This document shows positions 27,750-36,257 of a stretch of 64,000 nucleotides of DNA, one piece after another (the first letter of the stretch is position 1; each line of letters begins with the position of its first letter). A program made the position numbers and the translations under genes. Source of the stretch: Hyphomicrobiales bacterium (GTDB lineage Bacteria; Pseudomonadota; Alphaproteobacteria; Rhizobiales; Rhodobiaceae); the NCBI GenBank assembly GCA_002869065.1, contig PKTR01000004.1:248001-312000 (forward strand), in the 5' to 3' direction. The notes beneath the pieces were generated by a model. It searched no databases and had not been told where the DNA came from. It worked only from the letters and a program-made list of their open reading frames with translations.

Positions 27750-27962
27750 GACGCGCCCCCTACCCTGTTTTGCCTCGCGTCCCGGCCCTAGCGACCTTGC
27801 GCGAATTGTTCATGCGCGGCACCCGCCGCCGACCGCCGCCGAACGTCAATACGGACCAACGGTCGTTGCGCGCGACTATGCCTTTTCAGCGCGACAAGGC
27901 AAAGCCCCGATGCACCGCAAAATGCGCGACCGGATCCGACGTCAGTTTTTTATCAAGAAACC

Positions 27963-28610
27963 TCAGACCTCGTCGGCCTCGATGATCCGCGGCTCGGCTT
28001 CCGCCGCCGCGCACCATTTCTCGAACACCGGCAGGGTGAGAATGTCGTCCATATAGGCCCGACAGACGGAATCGACGGGGATCTGATAGGTCTCGAAGCG
28101 GTACACCACCGGCGCGTACATCGCATCCGCGGCACAGAACGAGCCGAACAGGAACGGACCGCCGGACGTTTCCAGGCAATCGCGCCAGATCTTCGTGATG
28201 CGCGCGATGTCCTTCGCAGCTTCCGGCGTCGGTTCGCGGGTGATCGCATCCTTGCGGATATTCATCGGGTAATGCGACCGCACGCCTGAGAAACCGGCAT
28301 GCATCTCCGCGCTGATCGAGCGCGCTTCGGCCCGCAACACCGGATCTTCCGGCCACACGCCCCGCTGCGGGAACGATTCGGCCAGATATTCCATGATCGC
28401 AAGGCTTTCCCAGATGGTCAGATCGCCAGCGATCAGGATCGGCACCTTGCCGGCCGGCGAATAGGACAGGATCTTTTCCTTGGTATCGGCCTCGTCGAGC
28501 GGGATGACCACCTCGTCGAACTCGATGCCGAGAACCTTCATGGCGAGCCAGGGCCGCAGCGACCAGGACGAATAGTTCTTGTTACCAATAACCAGGGTCC
28601 GTTCCGACAT
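27963..28610 (-). CDS. Glutathione S-transferase family protein
   Basis: A 215-residue GST: thioredoxin-like N-domain (LVIGNKNYSSWSLRPWLAMK, then AGKVPILIAGDLTIWESLAI with the cis-Pro and the ES glutathione contact) and an all-helical C-domain. The NKNYSSWS start places it in a bacterial GST subgroup common in proteobacteria; the substrate is unknown. It lies upstream of mccB on the same strand, separated by about 210 bases. Confidence 0.9.
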   Translation of the reverse strand: MSERTLVIGNKNYSSWSLRPWLAMKVLGIEFDEVVIPLDEADTKEKILSYSPAGKVPILIAGDLTIWESLAIMEYLAESFPQRGVWPEDPVLRAEARSISAEMHAGFSGVRSHYPMNIRKDAITREPTPEAAKDIARITKIWRDCLETSGGPFLFGSFCAADAMYAPVVYRFETYQIPVDSVCRAYMDDILTLPVFEKWCAAAEAEPRIIEADEV

Positions 28611-28709
28611 CGCCGCAATCCTCTCAATCGTTCACCGAACGGCAGAATCCGTTCGCACAGCAGCAGAGTGGCCGGACCATCGGCAAACGACAAGCGCTAA
28701 AGCACCTTA

Positions 28710-28733
28710 CCAAAAAGCTGACCAGCCTTTTGG
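28710..28733. repeat. Short intergenic inverted repeat
   Basis: An 11-base inverted repeat with one mismatch, CCAAAAAGCTG and CAGCCTTTTGG, around a 2-base loop. It lies between the GST start and the rhodanese stop, and may be a remnant of a rhizobial palindromic element or a terminator for the minus-strand rhodanese transcript. Confidence 0.45.
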
Positions 28734-28788
28734 ACAGGAAAACGTTGCAAGCTTTAACGAGCGGTTTAGGCGGCCGTTTACCCGCAGA

Positions 28789-29205
28789 TCAATCTTCGCC
28801 GATCGCGTGTTCGGGCTGCTGTACCGGCCCGCCGGCCTTCTCCCAGTCGCCAAAGCCGCCGCGGACATGCGCCACCGGCTGCAACCCCATGCGCTGTGCG
28901 GCAAGCGCGCTCAGCGCCGAACGCCATCCGCCGGCGCACAGGAAGACGAACTTCTTCTCCGCCGCGAACACCGGCTTGTGATACGGGCTCTCGGGATCGA
29001 TCCAGAATTCCAGCATGCCGCGCGGGCAGTGGAACGCGCCGGGAATACGCCCGCGCCGTTCCAGTTCGCGGATATCGCGCAAATCGATAAACACCACGTC
29101 GTCATGGCCATAGAGCGCAATCGCCTCTTCGGCGCTGAGATTCTCGATCTCGCGCTCGGCCTCGTCGATCAATGCCCGATAACCCTTGGTAATGACCTGA
29201 GCCAT
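28789..29205 (-). CDS. Single-domain rhodanese-like protein
   Basis: A 138-residue protein with one rhodanese domain: [21 protein letters not shown] near residue 38, and the active-site loop FVFLCAGGWRSALSA with catalytic Cys at about 89. There are no membrane segments. A strong purine-rich site AGAGGAGAGGGC precedes the ATG. It is the second rhodanese in 5 kb and probably has a different partner from the membrane-tailed one at 24.1 kb. Confidence 0.9.
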   Translation of the reverse strand: MAQVITKGYRALIDEAEREIENLSAEEAIALYGHDDVVFIDLRDIRELERRGRIPGAFHCPRGMLEFWIDPESPYHKPVFAAEKKFVFLCAGGWRSALSALAAQRMGLQPVAHVRGGFGDWEKAGGPVQQPEHAIGED

Positions 29206-29304
29206 GCCCTCTCCTCTCGAACCGTCCTGGCGACCACGCCGCCGAAGCAAAAACAAATGGCCGCGCGGACCCAAAAGACAAGGGGGAACCGGTGAACCAA
29301 AAAC

Positions 29305-29333
29305 AAAGGGCGCGGAATGCATCCGCGCCCTTT
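29305..29333. terminator. Rho-independent terminator
   Basis: A 12-bp perfect stem AAAGGGCGCGGA with TCCGCGCCCTTT around TGCA-type loop bases, with A and T runs on opposite sides. It lies 31 bases past the stop of the small membrane protein gene on the minus strand and can act in both directions. Confidence 0.8.
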
Positions 29334-29363
29334 TTGAAACTCTGATCCGCTTCCGGCCGGCTG

Positions 29364-29492
29364 TTAACGAGCGGCGATCGCCGTTGTTGCCTCGAAGCCG
29401 CCAAGAAGGCCGACAATCAGTAGCACCCCGCCAAGGACGGCTATGGTCCAAGCCATCACGCCCCAGCAGGACTTCCGTACCTCACCTTCCAT
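29364..29492 (-). CDS. Small membrane protein (42 residues)
   Basis: A short frame starting at ATG 29492, with GAGGG 5-9 bases upstream and a strong terminator after its stop. The product starts EGEVRKSCWG and has one hydrophobic span, MAWTIAVLGGVLLIVGLLGG. Signals at both ends support a real gene. The function is unknown; single-span proteins of this size often bind and tune larger membrane proteins. Confidence 0.55.
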   Translation of the reverse strand: MEGEVRKSCWGVMAWTIAVLGGVLLIVGLLGGFEATTAIAAR

Positions 29493-29834
29493 GGAACCCT
29501 CGTTCTCTAGTCGGCAGGAGATTGTCCCGGCTGCAGCAATGCACCGCAGCGGCACAGGGATTAATGCGGCCGGGCCGATTACGCAAGTGCGTTGTTTACG
29601 GACTGGTAACCATGATCGCGGTTGCCGACACGCGTTCGGCTGCGCTTTTTCCGGCAATGCGCACAGAAAAGCCTTTTGCCGCCTACGAATTTTCCGCGTT
29701 CTTTCAGCGTGTTAGAGAATCGTCATCAAGACTTCGCCGGCAACCACGCCACAACGCATGAACGCCTCGACCATTAACGGTGATGCACAGCTACTCCACA
29801 GGTGCAGAGCCATTCGTGTTGCGTTGCAAAAATG
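29493..29834. other. Intergenic region
   Basis: 342 bases with no convincing gene on either strand. It contains the promoter of the small membrane protein gene and the 3' flank of the YdcF-family gene. I see no clear repeat, RNA gene or terminator. Confidence 0.45.
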
Positions 29835-30620
29835 TCATGGCGCCGGCAGCAAAACACCCGTCCGGCCCGTGAGTCGGTAGGCCAACAACCCGATCCACTC
29901 GCGCACGGCGACGTCGGTGTAGCGCAATCCCTTGGCGACCGAGGGATAGGGTCGCCACGTCCCGGCGCTGCGATAATCGACCGGATAGGCGACCATCTCC
30001 GGCCAGCCCGCAGCGCGGAAGACGCCGATCGCGCGCGGCATATGATAGGCCGAAGTGACGAGCACCCAGCGCTCGCCGGGCTGCGGTTTCGCAACCTCTT
30101 TCGAGTTCACCGCGTTCTCAAATGTGTTGCGCGAGCCGTTTTCGACCACGAGCCGCGCCGGATCGACGCCGAGTCCGGTCAGCAGCTTCACCGTCTCATC
30201 GGCCTCGGTGAGCGCACCTGGAAACAGCGCGGGCTTCCCGCCCGACAGGACGATGGGAATAGCGGGATGCGCGCGCGCCAGAACGGCCGCCGCGACCACC
30301 CGCTCGCCGGCCTCCGCCAGAACCGGCACGCCGTGCTCCTCGGCGATCACCGTATCAAGCGCGCCGCCAAGCACCACGATGCCGGCAATCGGCTCGGTGA
30401 TTTCGGTGTGCGGGAAGCGCGTCTCAAGCGGTTGGAACAAGAGATTGGCGGTCGGCCCGAGCCCTGCGACGAGCAGCAAAACGGTCGCCATGCCCGTCAG
30501 CCAGAGCCCAGCCCGGCGCCAGCCGAAGACAAGCAGAACAACTCCGATGATGAGCAGGAAAAGCAGTGCATTCGACGGGCGAATGAAGAAGAACAACACC
30601 TTCGACAGAAACAGAAACAC
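29835..30620 (-). CDS. YdcF family protein (DUF218)
   Basis: A 261-residue protein with two N-terminal membrane spans (ALLFLLIIGVVLLVFGW and MATVLLLVAGLGPTA) followed by a periplasmic DUF218 domain: IVVLGGALD, PIVLSGGKP, ENGSRNTFENA and VLVTSAYHMPRA. The family includes ElyC and SanA, linked to envelope stability and lipid carriers. GTG at 30620 is chosen because AAGGGGAAA lies about 6 bases upstream. It is divergent from the DMT transporter gene. Confidence 0.87.
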   Translation of the reverse strand: MFLFLSKVLFFFIRPSNALLFLLIIGVVLLVFGWRRAGLWLTGMATVLLLVAGLGPTANLLFQPLETRFPHTEITEPIAGIVVLGGALDTVIAEEHGVPVLAEAGERVVAAAVLARAHPAIPIVLSGGKPALFPGALTEADETVKLLTGLGVDPARLVVENGSRNTFENAVNSKEVAKPQPGERWVLVTSAYHMPRAIGVFRAAGWPEMVAYPVDYRSAGTWRPYPSVAKGLRYTDVAVREWIGLLAYRLTGRTGVLLPAP

Positions 30621-30747
30621 CGCGCTTTCCCCTTCGCATCGAACCGCTTCGCAAGAAGCGATAATGCTGTAGTGTGACGGGAAATCGACGCACCGCCTAG
30701 GCTTCGACAACGACCCTTGTCCCTCAGCTCCAGTCCCGCCGCCAGCA

Positions 30748-31650
30748 ATGATCCGTAAACCGACCGCCCTCGACATCGCCTATCTGATCGCGATCACCGC
30801 GATCTGGGCGTCGGTGTTTCCGGCGATCAAGGTCGCGGTGCCGTCGCTTGGGCCGGTATGGATCGCGACGATCCGGGTGTTCCTCGGTTTTCTCGTGCTG
30901 CTGCCCTGGACGCTGTGGCGCGGAATCATCCTGCCGGAAGGCGCCGGCCAGTGGGGTCTCGTCGTCCTGCTTGCACTTCTGAACGCGGTCGTCCCGTTCT
31001 TCTTCATCTCCTATGCCGGCCTGCACATCAGCGCCGGCATGATCGCGCTGCTGATGGGCACAGGCCCGTTCTTCGCCCTCGTGCTGTCGCACTTCACGAC
31101 CGACGACGAACGCTTGAACTGGCTGAAGCTGGCGAGCGTGGCGTTCGGTTTTACCGGCGTCGCGATCATTGTCGGCCCGTCGGCCTTCGGCGAGGGTCAC
31201 GGCTCGCTGCTCGGCCACGCCGCAGTGCTCGCGGGCAGCCTGTGCTACGTCATTTCCGGCGTTCTGATCCGCCGCATCCGCGGAATCCCGCCGACCCGGC
31301 TTTCGACGCTGGTGCTGGCGCTTTCAAGCCTGATCCTGCTGCCGATCGCCTTCACGCTCGGCCAGCCCGATTGGGGCAGCGTGCCGAACAGCGCCATGCA
31401 GGCGGTGATCTATCTTGGCATCCTGCCGACCGGGCTGGGCTATCTGGCGCGCTATCATCTGGTACGCACCGTCGGCTACAGCTTCTTCGCGCTCGGGCTG
31501 AATCTGATTCCGGTCTTCGGCGTCGCACTCGGCGCCCTGCTGCTCGGCGAGGCGATCACCGTGAAGGTCATCGCCGCCCTGGTGCTGGTGCTGACCGGTC
31601 TGCTCTTCGCCCGCATGGGCGCCAACGTCCAGCCGCGCACCTCCGTCTGA
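30748..31650 (+). CDS. DMT superfamily (EamA) transporter
   Basis: A 300-residue inner-membrane protein with ten predicted helices in two EamA repeats (first: IAYLIAITAIWASVFPAIKVAV onward; second: LLGHAAVLAGSLCYVISGVL onward). The ending GALLLGEAITVKVIAALVLVLTGL is typical. These export amino acids or other metabolites; the substrate is unknown. Intergenic repeat copy B begins 5 bases after the stop. Confidence 0.9.
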   Translation: MIRKPTALDIAYLIAITAIWASVFPAIKVAVPSLGPVWIATIRVFLGFLVLLPWTLWRGIILPEGAGQWGLVVLLALLNAVVPFFFISYAGLHISAGMIALLMGTGPFFALVLSHFTTDDERLNWLKLASVAFGFTGVAIIVGPSAFGEGHGSLLGHAAVLAGSLCYVISGVLIRRIRGIPPTRLSTLVLALSSLILLPIAFTLGQPDWGSVPNSAMQAVIYLGILPTGLGYLARYHLVRTVGYSFFALGLNLIPVFGVALGALLLGEAITVKVIAALVLVLTGLLFARMGANVQPRTSV

Positions 31651-31654
31651 TCTC

Positions 31655-31764
31655 GCTAGAGCATCGTGCAGCCAATTGGAACAATTGGCGTCGACAAAGA
31701 TGCAGCAAAACAAACAGTTAGAGCATTTTTTGGCGACTCCATTTGAACGCAAAACGCTCTAAAA
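31655..31764. repeat. Intergenic repeat element, copy B
   Basis: Bases 31655-31704 are identical to copy A. It keeps CCAATTG/CAATTGG and an inverted repeat TTAGAGCATTTT/AAAACGCTCTAA (31718-31729 and 31751-31762), whose single A-C mismatch becomes a G-U pair in minus-strand RNA. Like copy A, it fills the gap between two convergent genes, here the DMT transporter and a small secreted protein. Confidence 0.85.
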
Positions 31765-31769
31765 GCGCC

Positions 31770-32111
31770 CTATTCGGGCCGCAGTGCCTTTCCGGGCACG
31801 TTGCCGACCTTGCCCGCCGCCTCGACCTCGCACCAGCGCTCGTCGAGCAGCTTGCGCTTCACCGAGCGAGAGCCGAACTGCCACTTGCCGAACGGAATCT
31901 CCGGCCGGCACCAGCGCAGGATGATGCCGCCCGTACCGCCCGGGATCGTCCCCTTCGCGCCAGCGCCATCCGACATGCCGGACCGCAGCGGCGTATCGCT
32001 GCGTACGCTGTAGGTCATGTCATAGGGACTCTTGCCCTGAGCGAACGCGGCAACGGGTGCGGCAACGGCGAGCGCCAGTGCGGTGGCGGCAATTGAGCGA
32101 AGACGGGTCAT
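31770..32111 (-). CDS. Small secreted protein of unknown function
   Basis: A 113-residue protein with a signal peptide (residues 1-25, LRSIAATALALAVAAPVAAFAQ). The mature part contains two cysteines (LRWCRPEI and ERWCEVE), many Gly residues (GAKGTIPGGTGGIIL) and a basic segment. I do not recognise the family. It is flanked downstream by repeat copy B. A secreted role is the only firm inference. Confidence 0.7.
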   Translation of the reverse strand: MTRLRSIAATALALAVAAPVAAFAQGKSPYDMTYSVRSDTPLRSGMSDGAGAKGTIPGGTGGIILRWCRPEIPFGKWQFGSRSVKRKLLDERWCEVEAAGKVGNVPGKALRPE

Positions 32112-32177
32112 GGCGTTCTCTCTCGCTGGAATCGGAAACCGGCCATCACGATAGCCCGGCACGGCCACAACGAAAAA

Positions 32178-32206
32178 GGCCGGAGCGGAAAGTTCCCGCC
32201 CCGGCC
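32178..32206 (-). terminator. Rho-independent terminator after ClpP-like gene
   Basis: On the minus strand, an interrupted GC-rich stem (GGCCGG.GCGG with CCGC.CCGGCC) is followed by TTTTTCG, 27 bases past the stop of the ClpP-like gene. Confidence 0.7.
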
Positions 32207-32232
32207 TCGATATTCCGTCGAATCCGCTTTGC

Positions 32233-32853
32233 TCAGCCGAGCTCGGAGACGTTGCTGACGACCTTCGTGACGAGACCGTAGTCGATCGCCTCGGCCGGCG
32301 TCATCCAGTAGTCGCGGTCGGTGTCCTTGTCGATGCGCTCGACCGGCTGGCCGGTCGCCGCCGCAAAGATCTCGTTCAGACGATCGCGCATCTTCAGCAT
32401 TTCGCGCGCCTGAATCTCGATATCGGTGGCCGGACCGCCGGCGCCGCCGGACGGTTGGTGCAGCAGGAAGCGCGTGTTCGGCGTACAGAACCGCTTGTCC
32501 TTTTCCGCCGCGACATAAATCAGCGCGCCGGCACTCGCCACCCAGCCCATGCCGAGCATGCGCACTTCGGCGTCGATGAACTTGATCGTGTCGTGGATCA
32601 TGTCGCCGGATTCGACGTGGCCGCCGGGCGAGGAAACGATGACCGTGATCGGATCCTTCGAGACATGCGACAGAGCCAGAAGACGGGCGCAGACGTCACG
32701 CGCCAGCTCCATCGAAATCTGGCCGGTGATCAGCACCGTGCGCGACTCGAAAAGATGCTTGTCGACCGGAATCGATTGCGGGGTCTTGGTCTTCTCCTCG
32801 TCTTCGTCCTCGTCGTCGAGATGGGGAAAAGCGGGATAGGGACGCTCGGTCAT
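32233..32853 (-). CDS. ClpP-like serine peptidase (orphan paralogue)
   Basis: A 206-residue ClpP-fold protein. The catalytic triad looks intact: Ser in WVASAGALIYVAA, His in FLLHQPSGG and Asp in DTDRDYWMTPAEA. It differs from housekeeping ClpP: the N-terminus is a highly acidic tail (DDEDEDEEKTKT, about residues 12-23) instead of the usual propeptide, and GQAASMG is replaced by GWVASAG. Such short paralogues occur in alphaproteobacteria beside the main clpP. It is not next to clpX, and clpA is 20 kb away. Whether it joins the main ClpP ring is unknown. Confidence 0.85.
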   Translation of the reverse strand: MTERPYPAFPHLDDEDEDEEKTKTPQSIPVDKHLFESRTVLITGQISMELARDVCARLLALSHVSKDPITVIVSSPGGHVESGDMIHDTIKFIDAEVRMLGMGWVASAGALIYVAAEKDKRFCTPNTRFLLHQPSGGAGGPATDIEIQAREMLKMRDRLNEIFAAATGQPVERIDKDTDRDYWMTPAEAIDYGLVTKVVSNVSELG

Positions 32854-33004
32854 GAAGATCTCACATGTGATGAACCAGAACGAAGACGGCGAATCCGCGA
32901 AACGCCGTCGACTCAACCAACTTGTTTAAGCGATGCGGCAAGGCCTCGCAAATGAAGAGATGCAGCATGGTTGACCGCAGACAAGGCCCGCGGTCGCGCA
33001 ATTG

Positions 33005-33520
33005 CTACCGTCCTTCGACCTCGATCACCCAATCGCGCAGCTCGAGCGCCCTCAGCGCCGTCGTCTCCATCAGGCAATAAGACATAGCCGGCCCGCCGCC
33101 GGTACCGCCCTCCCAGCGCGCCATCACGACACCGCATTTCGTGTCGCGCCACTTGATCCACAGCCGTTGCGCGTCGCGCGCCATCGTCCGCAATTCGCCG
33201 CTCGTGCCTTCACGGATCGAGCCGTACCAGCTGTTCAGCAACTCATCCCAGATCGTCTCCTCGCGCCGCGCGCAGCCGGACATGCCGTGCGTATGCTGGT
33301 TCGCCGGATTGTCGAGGCATGGATCGGCGACCGTACCGATGCACAGCGCGACGATCTTGCGGCGCGGCATCTCGCGCGCCGCCTCAAGACAATCGTAGAT
33401 CACCTGCCGGTGACTGTCTGTCGGCGCATACGGGTCCTGCGCCCGCGCGCTCCCCGCCACACTCGCCGCGACGCCAGCGCCAACCATCACCGCAAGTCCA
33501 AGGCGTTTCATCACCTGCAT
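33005..33520 (-). CDS. LprI-like secreted protein (DUF1311)
   Basis: A 171-residue secreted protein with a signal peptide to about residue 28 (LGLAVMVGAGVAASVAGSARA). The mature region fits the lysozyme-inhibitor-LprI/DUF1311 pattern: paired cysteines, GCARREETIWDELLNSWYG, then AQRLWIKWRDTKC and a final Cys in SYCLMETT. The role may be in the envelope or in lysozyme binding, as for mycobacterial LprI, but that is weak. ATG at 33520 follows GGAGGAGG closely. Confidence 0.8.
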   Translation of the reverse strand: MQVMKRLGLAVMVGAGVAASVAGSARAQDPYAPTDSHRQVIYDCLEAAREMPRRKIVALCIGTVADPCLDNPANQHTHGMSGCARREETIWDELLNSWYGSIREGTSGELRTMARDAQRLWIKWRDTKCGVVMARWEGGTGGGPAMSYCLMETTALRALELRDWVIEVEGR

Positions 33521-33682
33521 CGTCCCCTCCTCCACGAAACCGGAAAGCGAAGCGCCACCAGCATTTTCGCTGATGTGCCGGAATCACTTTCTCAAGCCGC
33601 CCGGAAGGAACGGTGAGCCATCGCCGGTGCGACGTCAACGCACAGCCATCGCCGGCATCAAACCTTGCGCGCCGCCTTCATC

Positions 33683-33708
33683 ATGTTATCTTGGTACCTA
33701 AATAACAT
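33683..33708. promoter_or_regulatory. Palindromic putative operator upstream of ribbon-helix-helix gene
   Basis: ATGTTAT (33683-33689) and ATAACAT (33702-33708) form a perfect 7-bp inverted repeat centred exactly on GGTACC (33693-33698); 11 of 13 base pairs are symmetric. It ends 12 bases before the ATG at 33721 and overlaps a possible -10 (TATCTT). The position and symmetry fit a binding site for a dimeric repressor, most simply the downstream protein itself. Confidence 0.6.
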
Positions 33709-33720
33709 TGGAGAGAGATA

Positions 33721-33969
33721 ATGATCGAACGGATCCAGACCGGCGTTCGCCTTGAAAAGCGGATCGTCAAGGTTCTCAAGGGCCTCGCCGAATTAAAAGA
33801 TATCTCATTGGGTGATCTTATCGAGGGGATCGTTCTGCACGCCTTCGAGAACAAGACTCCCTTTGACGACGACACTCTGGCGGCGATTGCCCAGCTCAAG
33901 GCCGTCTACGGCCTCGACCTGACCGCCACAGACTCCCATACCTTCCCGGAGGACCCCTCCAATGGATGA
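33721..33969 (+). CDS. Ribbon-helix-helix-like small protein
   Basis: An 82-residue protein. The first 45 residues look like a ribbon-helix-helix fold: a short strand ERIQTGVRLEK, then helix KRIVKVLKGLAELKD, turn ISLG and helix DLIEGIVLHAF. Such proteins bind DNA as dimers, often repressing their own operon. The rest is acidic and may contact the partner. GGAGAGAG precedes the ATG, and a palindrome lies just upstream. Its last codons overlap the next gene by 8 bases. DNA binding is inferred from sequence pattern only. Confidence 0.65.
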   Translation: MIERIQTGVRLEKRIVKVLKGLAELKDISLGDLIEGIVLHAFENKTPFDDDTLAAIAQLKAVYGLDLTATDSHTFPEDPSNG

Positions 33970-34345
33970 CGCGGATTTCCTCTTAGCCCTTGGTAACGCG
34001 ACCCTGCCTGCGGCGGAATTCAGCCATCGTGCCCATATTCGCGCCGGCTATCTGGTGCTGCGTGAAGAAGAGAGCTTCGGCCTCGCACTCGACCGCATCG
34101 CGCGCATGATCCGCGCCTTCGCTGCCGCCAACAATGCCGACGGCCTCTACCACGAGACCATCACCGTCGCCTTCATGAGCCTGATCGCCGCCGCCATGGC
34201 CGAAAACGATCCCGGTTCATGGCCCGATTTCGCCGATGCCCATCCCGAACTCTTTAAAGCCGGATTGCTGGAGCATCTTTACGGCGAAGAGGCGCTAAAA
34301 AGCGAACGCGCCCGCCAGGTATTTCTCCTGCCGGGCGCGGCGTAG
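33962..34345 (+). CDS. Conserved hypothetical protein with HRAH motif
   Basis: A 127-residue, mostly helical protein. Near the start is FSHRAHIRAGYLVLREEESF, and in the middle NADGLYHETITVAFMSLIAAAM. The conserved His residues (HRAH and YHET) suggest metal binding or catalysis. I recognise this as a widespread uncharacterised bacterial protein but cannot give it a function. It overlaps the ribbon-helix-helix gene by 8 bases, so the two are co-translated. Confidence 0.7.
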   Translation: MDDADFLLALGNATLPAAEFSHRAHIRAGYLVLREEESFGLALDRIARMIRAFAAANNADGLYHETITVAFMSLIAAAMAENDPGSWPDFADAHPELFKAGLLEHLYGEEALKSERARQVFLLPGAA

Positions 34346-34369
34346 CAACAAAATCAAGGCCTTGCGGGA

Positions 34370-35542
34370 TCAGGCGCTCTTTTCGAACAGCTCGCGGCCG
34401 ATCAGCATGCGGCGGATCTCCGACGTGCCAGCGCCAATCTCGTAGAGCTTGGCGTCGCGCAGCAACCGGCCGGTCGCGTAGTCGTTGATATAGCCGTTGC
34501 CGCCCAGCGTCTGGATCGCCTCGAGCGCCATCCAGGTCGCCTTCTCAGCCGCATAGAGGATGACGCCCGCCGCGTCCTGACGGGTCGTCTCGCCCCGGTC
34601 GCAGGCCCGCGCCACCGCATAGACATAGGCCTTGCAGGCATTCATCGTGACATACATGTCAGCGAGCTTGCCCTGCATGAGCTGGAACTCTCCGATCGGC
34701 TTGCCGAACTGCTTGCGCTCGTGGACATAGGGCATGACGATATCCATCGCCGCCTGCATGATGCCGATCGGGCCGGCTGCCAGCACGACGCGCTCATAGT
34801 CGAGGCCCGACATCAGCACGCGCACGCCCTTGTTGACCTCGCCAAGCACGTTCTCTTCCGGCACTTCGCAATCCTCGAACACCAGTTCACAGGTGTCGGA
34901 ACCGCGCATGCCGAGCTTGTCGAGCTTCTGCGCCGTCGAAAAGCCCTTGAAGCCCTTCTCGATGATGAAGGTGGTGATGCCCTTCGGGCCCGCCGCCGGA
35001 TCGGTCTTGGCGTAGACGGCCAGCGTATCGGCGACCGGACCGTTGGTGATCCACATCTTGTTGCCGTTCAAGATGTACCGATCGCCCTTCTTTTCCGCCC
35101 GCGTGCGCATCGACACCACATCGGAGCCGGCGCCCGGTTCCGACATCGCCAGCGCACCGACATGCTCGCCCGAAACGAGCTTCGGCAGGTAACGCTTCTT
35201 CTGCTCCTCGGTGCCGTTGCGCCGGATCTGGTTGATGCAGAGATTGGAATGCGCGCCGTAGGACAGACCAACCGACGCCGAAGCCCGGCTGACTTCCTCG
35301 ACCGCGATGCAGTGTTCCAGATAGCCGAGGTTCGAGCCGCCATATTCTTCCTCGACCGTGATGCCATGCAGGCCGAGCGCGCCCATTTCCGGCCACAGAT
35401 GGCGCGGGAACTCGTTGGTCTTGTCGATCTCGTCGGCAATCGGCGCAATCCGCTCCGACGAGAACGAGCGGACCGTATCGCGCAGCATGTCGGCGGTTTC
35501 GCCAAGGTCGAAATTCAGGCTCGGAAAATCATTGGGGATCAT
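34370..35542 (-). CDS. ivd: Isovaleryl-CoA dehydrogenase
   Basis: A 390-residue FAD-dependent acyl-CoA dehydrogenase that makes 3-methylcrotonyl-CoA in leucine degradation. Typical stretches are [52 protein letters not shown] and the C-terminal [21 protein letters not shown]. The catalytic Glu of the IVD branch lies in the helix containing [16 protein letters not shown] at 35542 gives the family length. MCC, the next enzyme in the pathway, is encoded at 26.1 and 18.1 kb on the same strand. Confidence 0.93.
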   Translation of the reverse strand: MIPNDFPSLNFDLGETADMLRDTVRSFSSERIAPIADEIDKTNEFPRHLWPEMGALGLHGITVEEEYGGSNLGYLEHCIAVEEVSRASASVGLSYGAHSNLCINQIRRNGTEEQKKRYLPKLVSGEHVGALAMSEPGAGSDVVSMRTRAEKKGDRYILNGNKMWITNGPVADTLAVYAKTDPAAGPKGITTFIIEKGFKGFSTAQKLDKLGMRGSDTCELVFEDCEVPEENVLGEVNKGVRVLMSGLDYERVVLAAGPIGIMQAAMDIVMPYVHERKQFGKPIGEFQLMQGKLADMYVTMNACKAYVYAVARACDRGETTRQDAAGVILYAAEKATWMALEAIQTLGGNGYINDYATGRLLRDAKLYEIGAGTSEIRRMLIGRELFEKSA

Positions 35543-35579
35543 AATGGCGCCTCTCCCTGTGGGCGCCTTGGCACCCGGA

Positions 35580-36251
35580 TTATTGTTTGTCGCGGCGCGG
35601 GGCCTGTGCCTCGAAAAGGCCGACGAGACCGACCATTTCGAACCGTACCCGCTCAAAGCGCGTCTCAAGGTTCTGCCGCAAATCTTGCGGTCGGTCCAGA
35701 TGGTTGGAGAAGATTCCCCGGCCATTGTAGAGCCGCTGCAGAGCCCGCGCCGGGGCTGACGCTACGACACCCTGAAGGAATATCGTGGCCCCGAACAGCA
35801 CCCCGTCATCATCCATCACGGCGGCAAGATGATCGAACACCCTGCCCTTCTCGTTCATGCTGCCGGGCAGACAATGAAGCAGATAGGTCAGGCTGATGGA
35901 GCGGAACGGCCCGATCGCCGGCAGCGGCGAGAGAACGTCACCGCGCACCGTCTTGACAGGTCGTGGTGCGAGACGCGTTTCCGTGCGGGAAAGACAGGCC
36001 GGATTGAGGTCGAACAGCGTGATCGAAGGCTTCGCAACCGGCAAGCGCGCCTTTGAGAGGAAATAACCGGTCCCAACCCCGACATCGAGATGACGCCCGG
36101 AAACAAGCCGCTCATAAGGATCGATCAGTCGCCGCGTCGGACAGCGCCAGAGAAGCGGGTTCGACAGGCCATGCACCCAGAAATCGTAGAAGGCGAGCGT
36201 CAGCGGCGAATAGACCGCCGACCCGGCGCTGAGGCCGTCGCGACCGGCCAT
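35580..36251 (-). CDS. Class I SAM-dependent methyltransferase
   Basis: A 223-residue protein with a Rossmann-type SAM-binding domain: motif [14 protein letters not shown] at about residue 54, an acidic residue after strand 2 (LFDLNPACL), and [11 protein letters not shown]. The acceptor is unknown. It ends 37 bases upstream of ivd and is preceded by a membrane-protein gene, with small gaps on the same strand. Confidence 0.85.
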   Translation of the reverse strand: MAGRDGLSAGSAVYSPLTLAFYDFWVHGLSNPLLWRCPTRRLIDPYERLVSGRHLDVGVGTGYFLSKARLPVAKPSITLFDLNPACLSRTETRLAPRPVKTVRGDVLSPLPAIGPFRSISLTYLLHCLPGSMNEKGRVFDHLAAVMDDDGVLFGATIFLQGVVASAPARALQRLYNGRGIFSNHLDRPQDLRQNLETRFERVRFEMVGLVGLFEAQAPRRDKQ

Positions 36252-36257
36252 GGCCGA

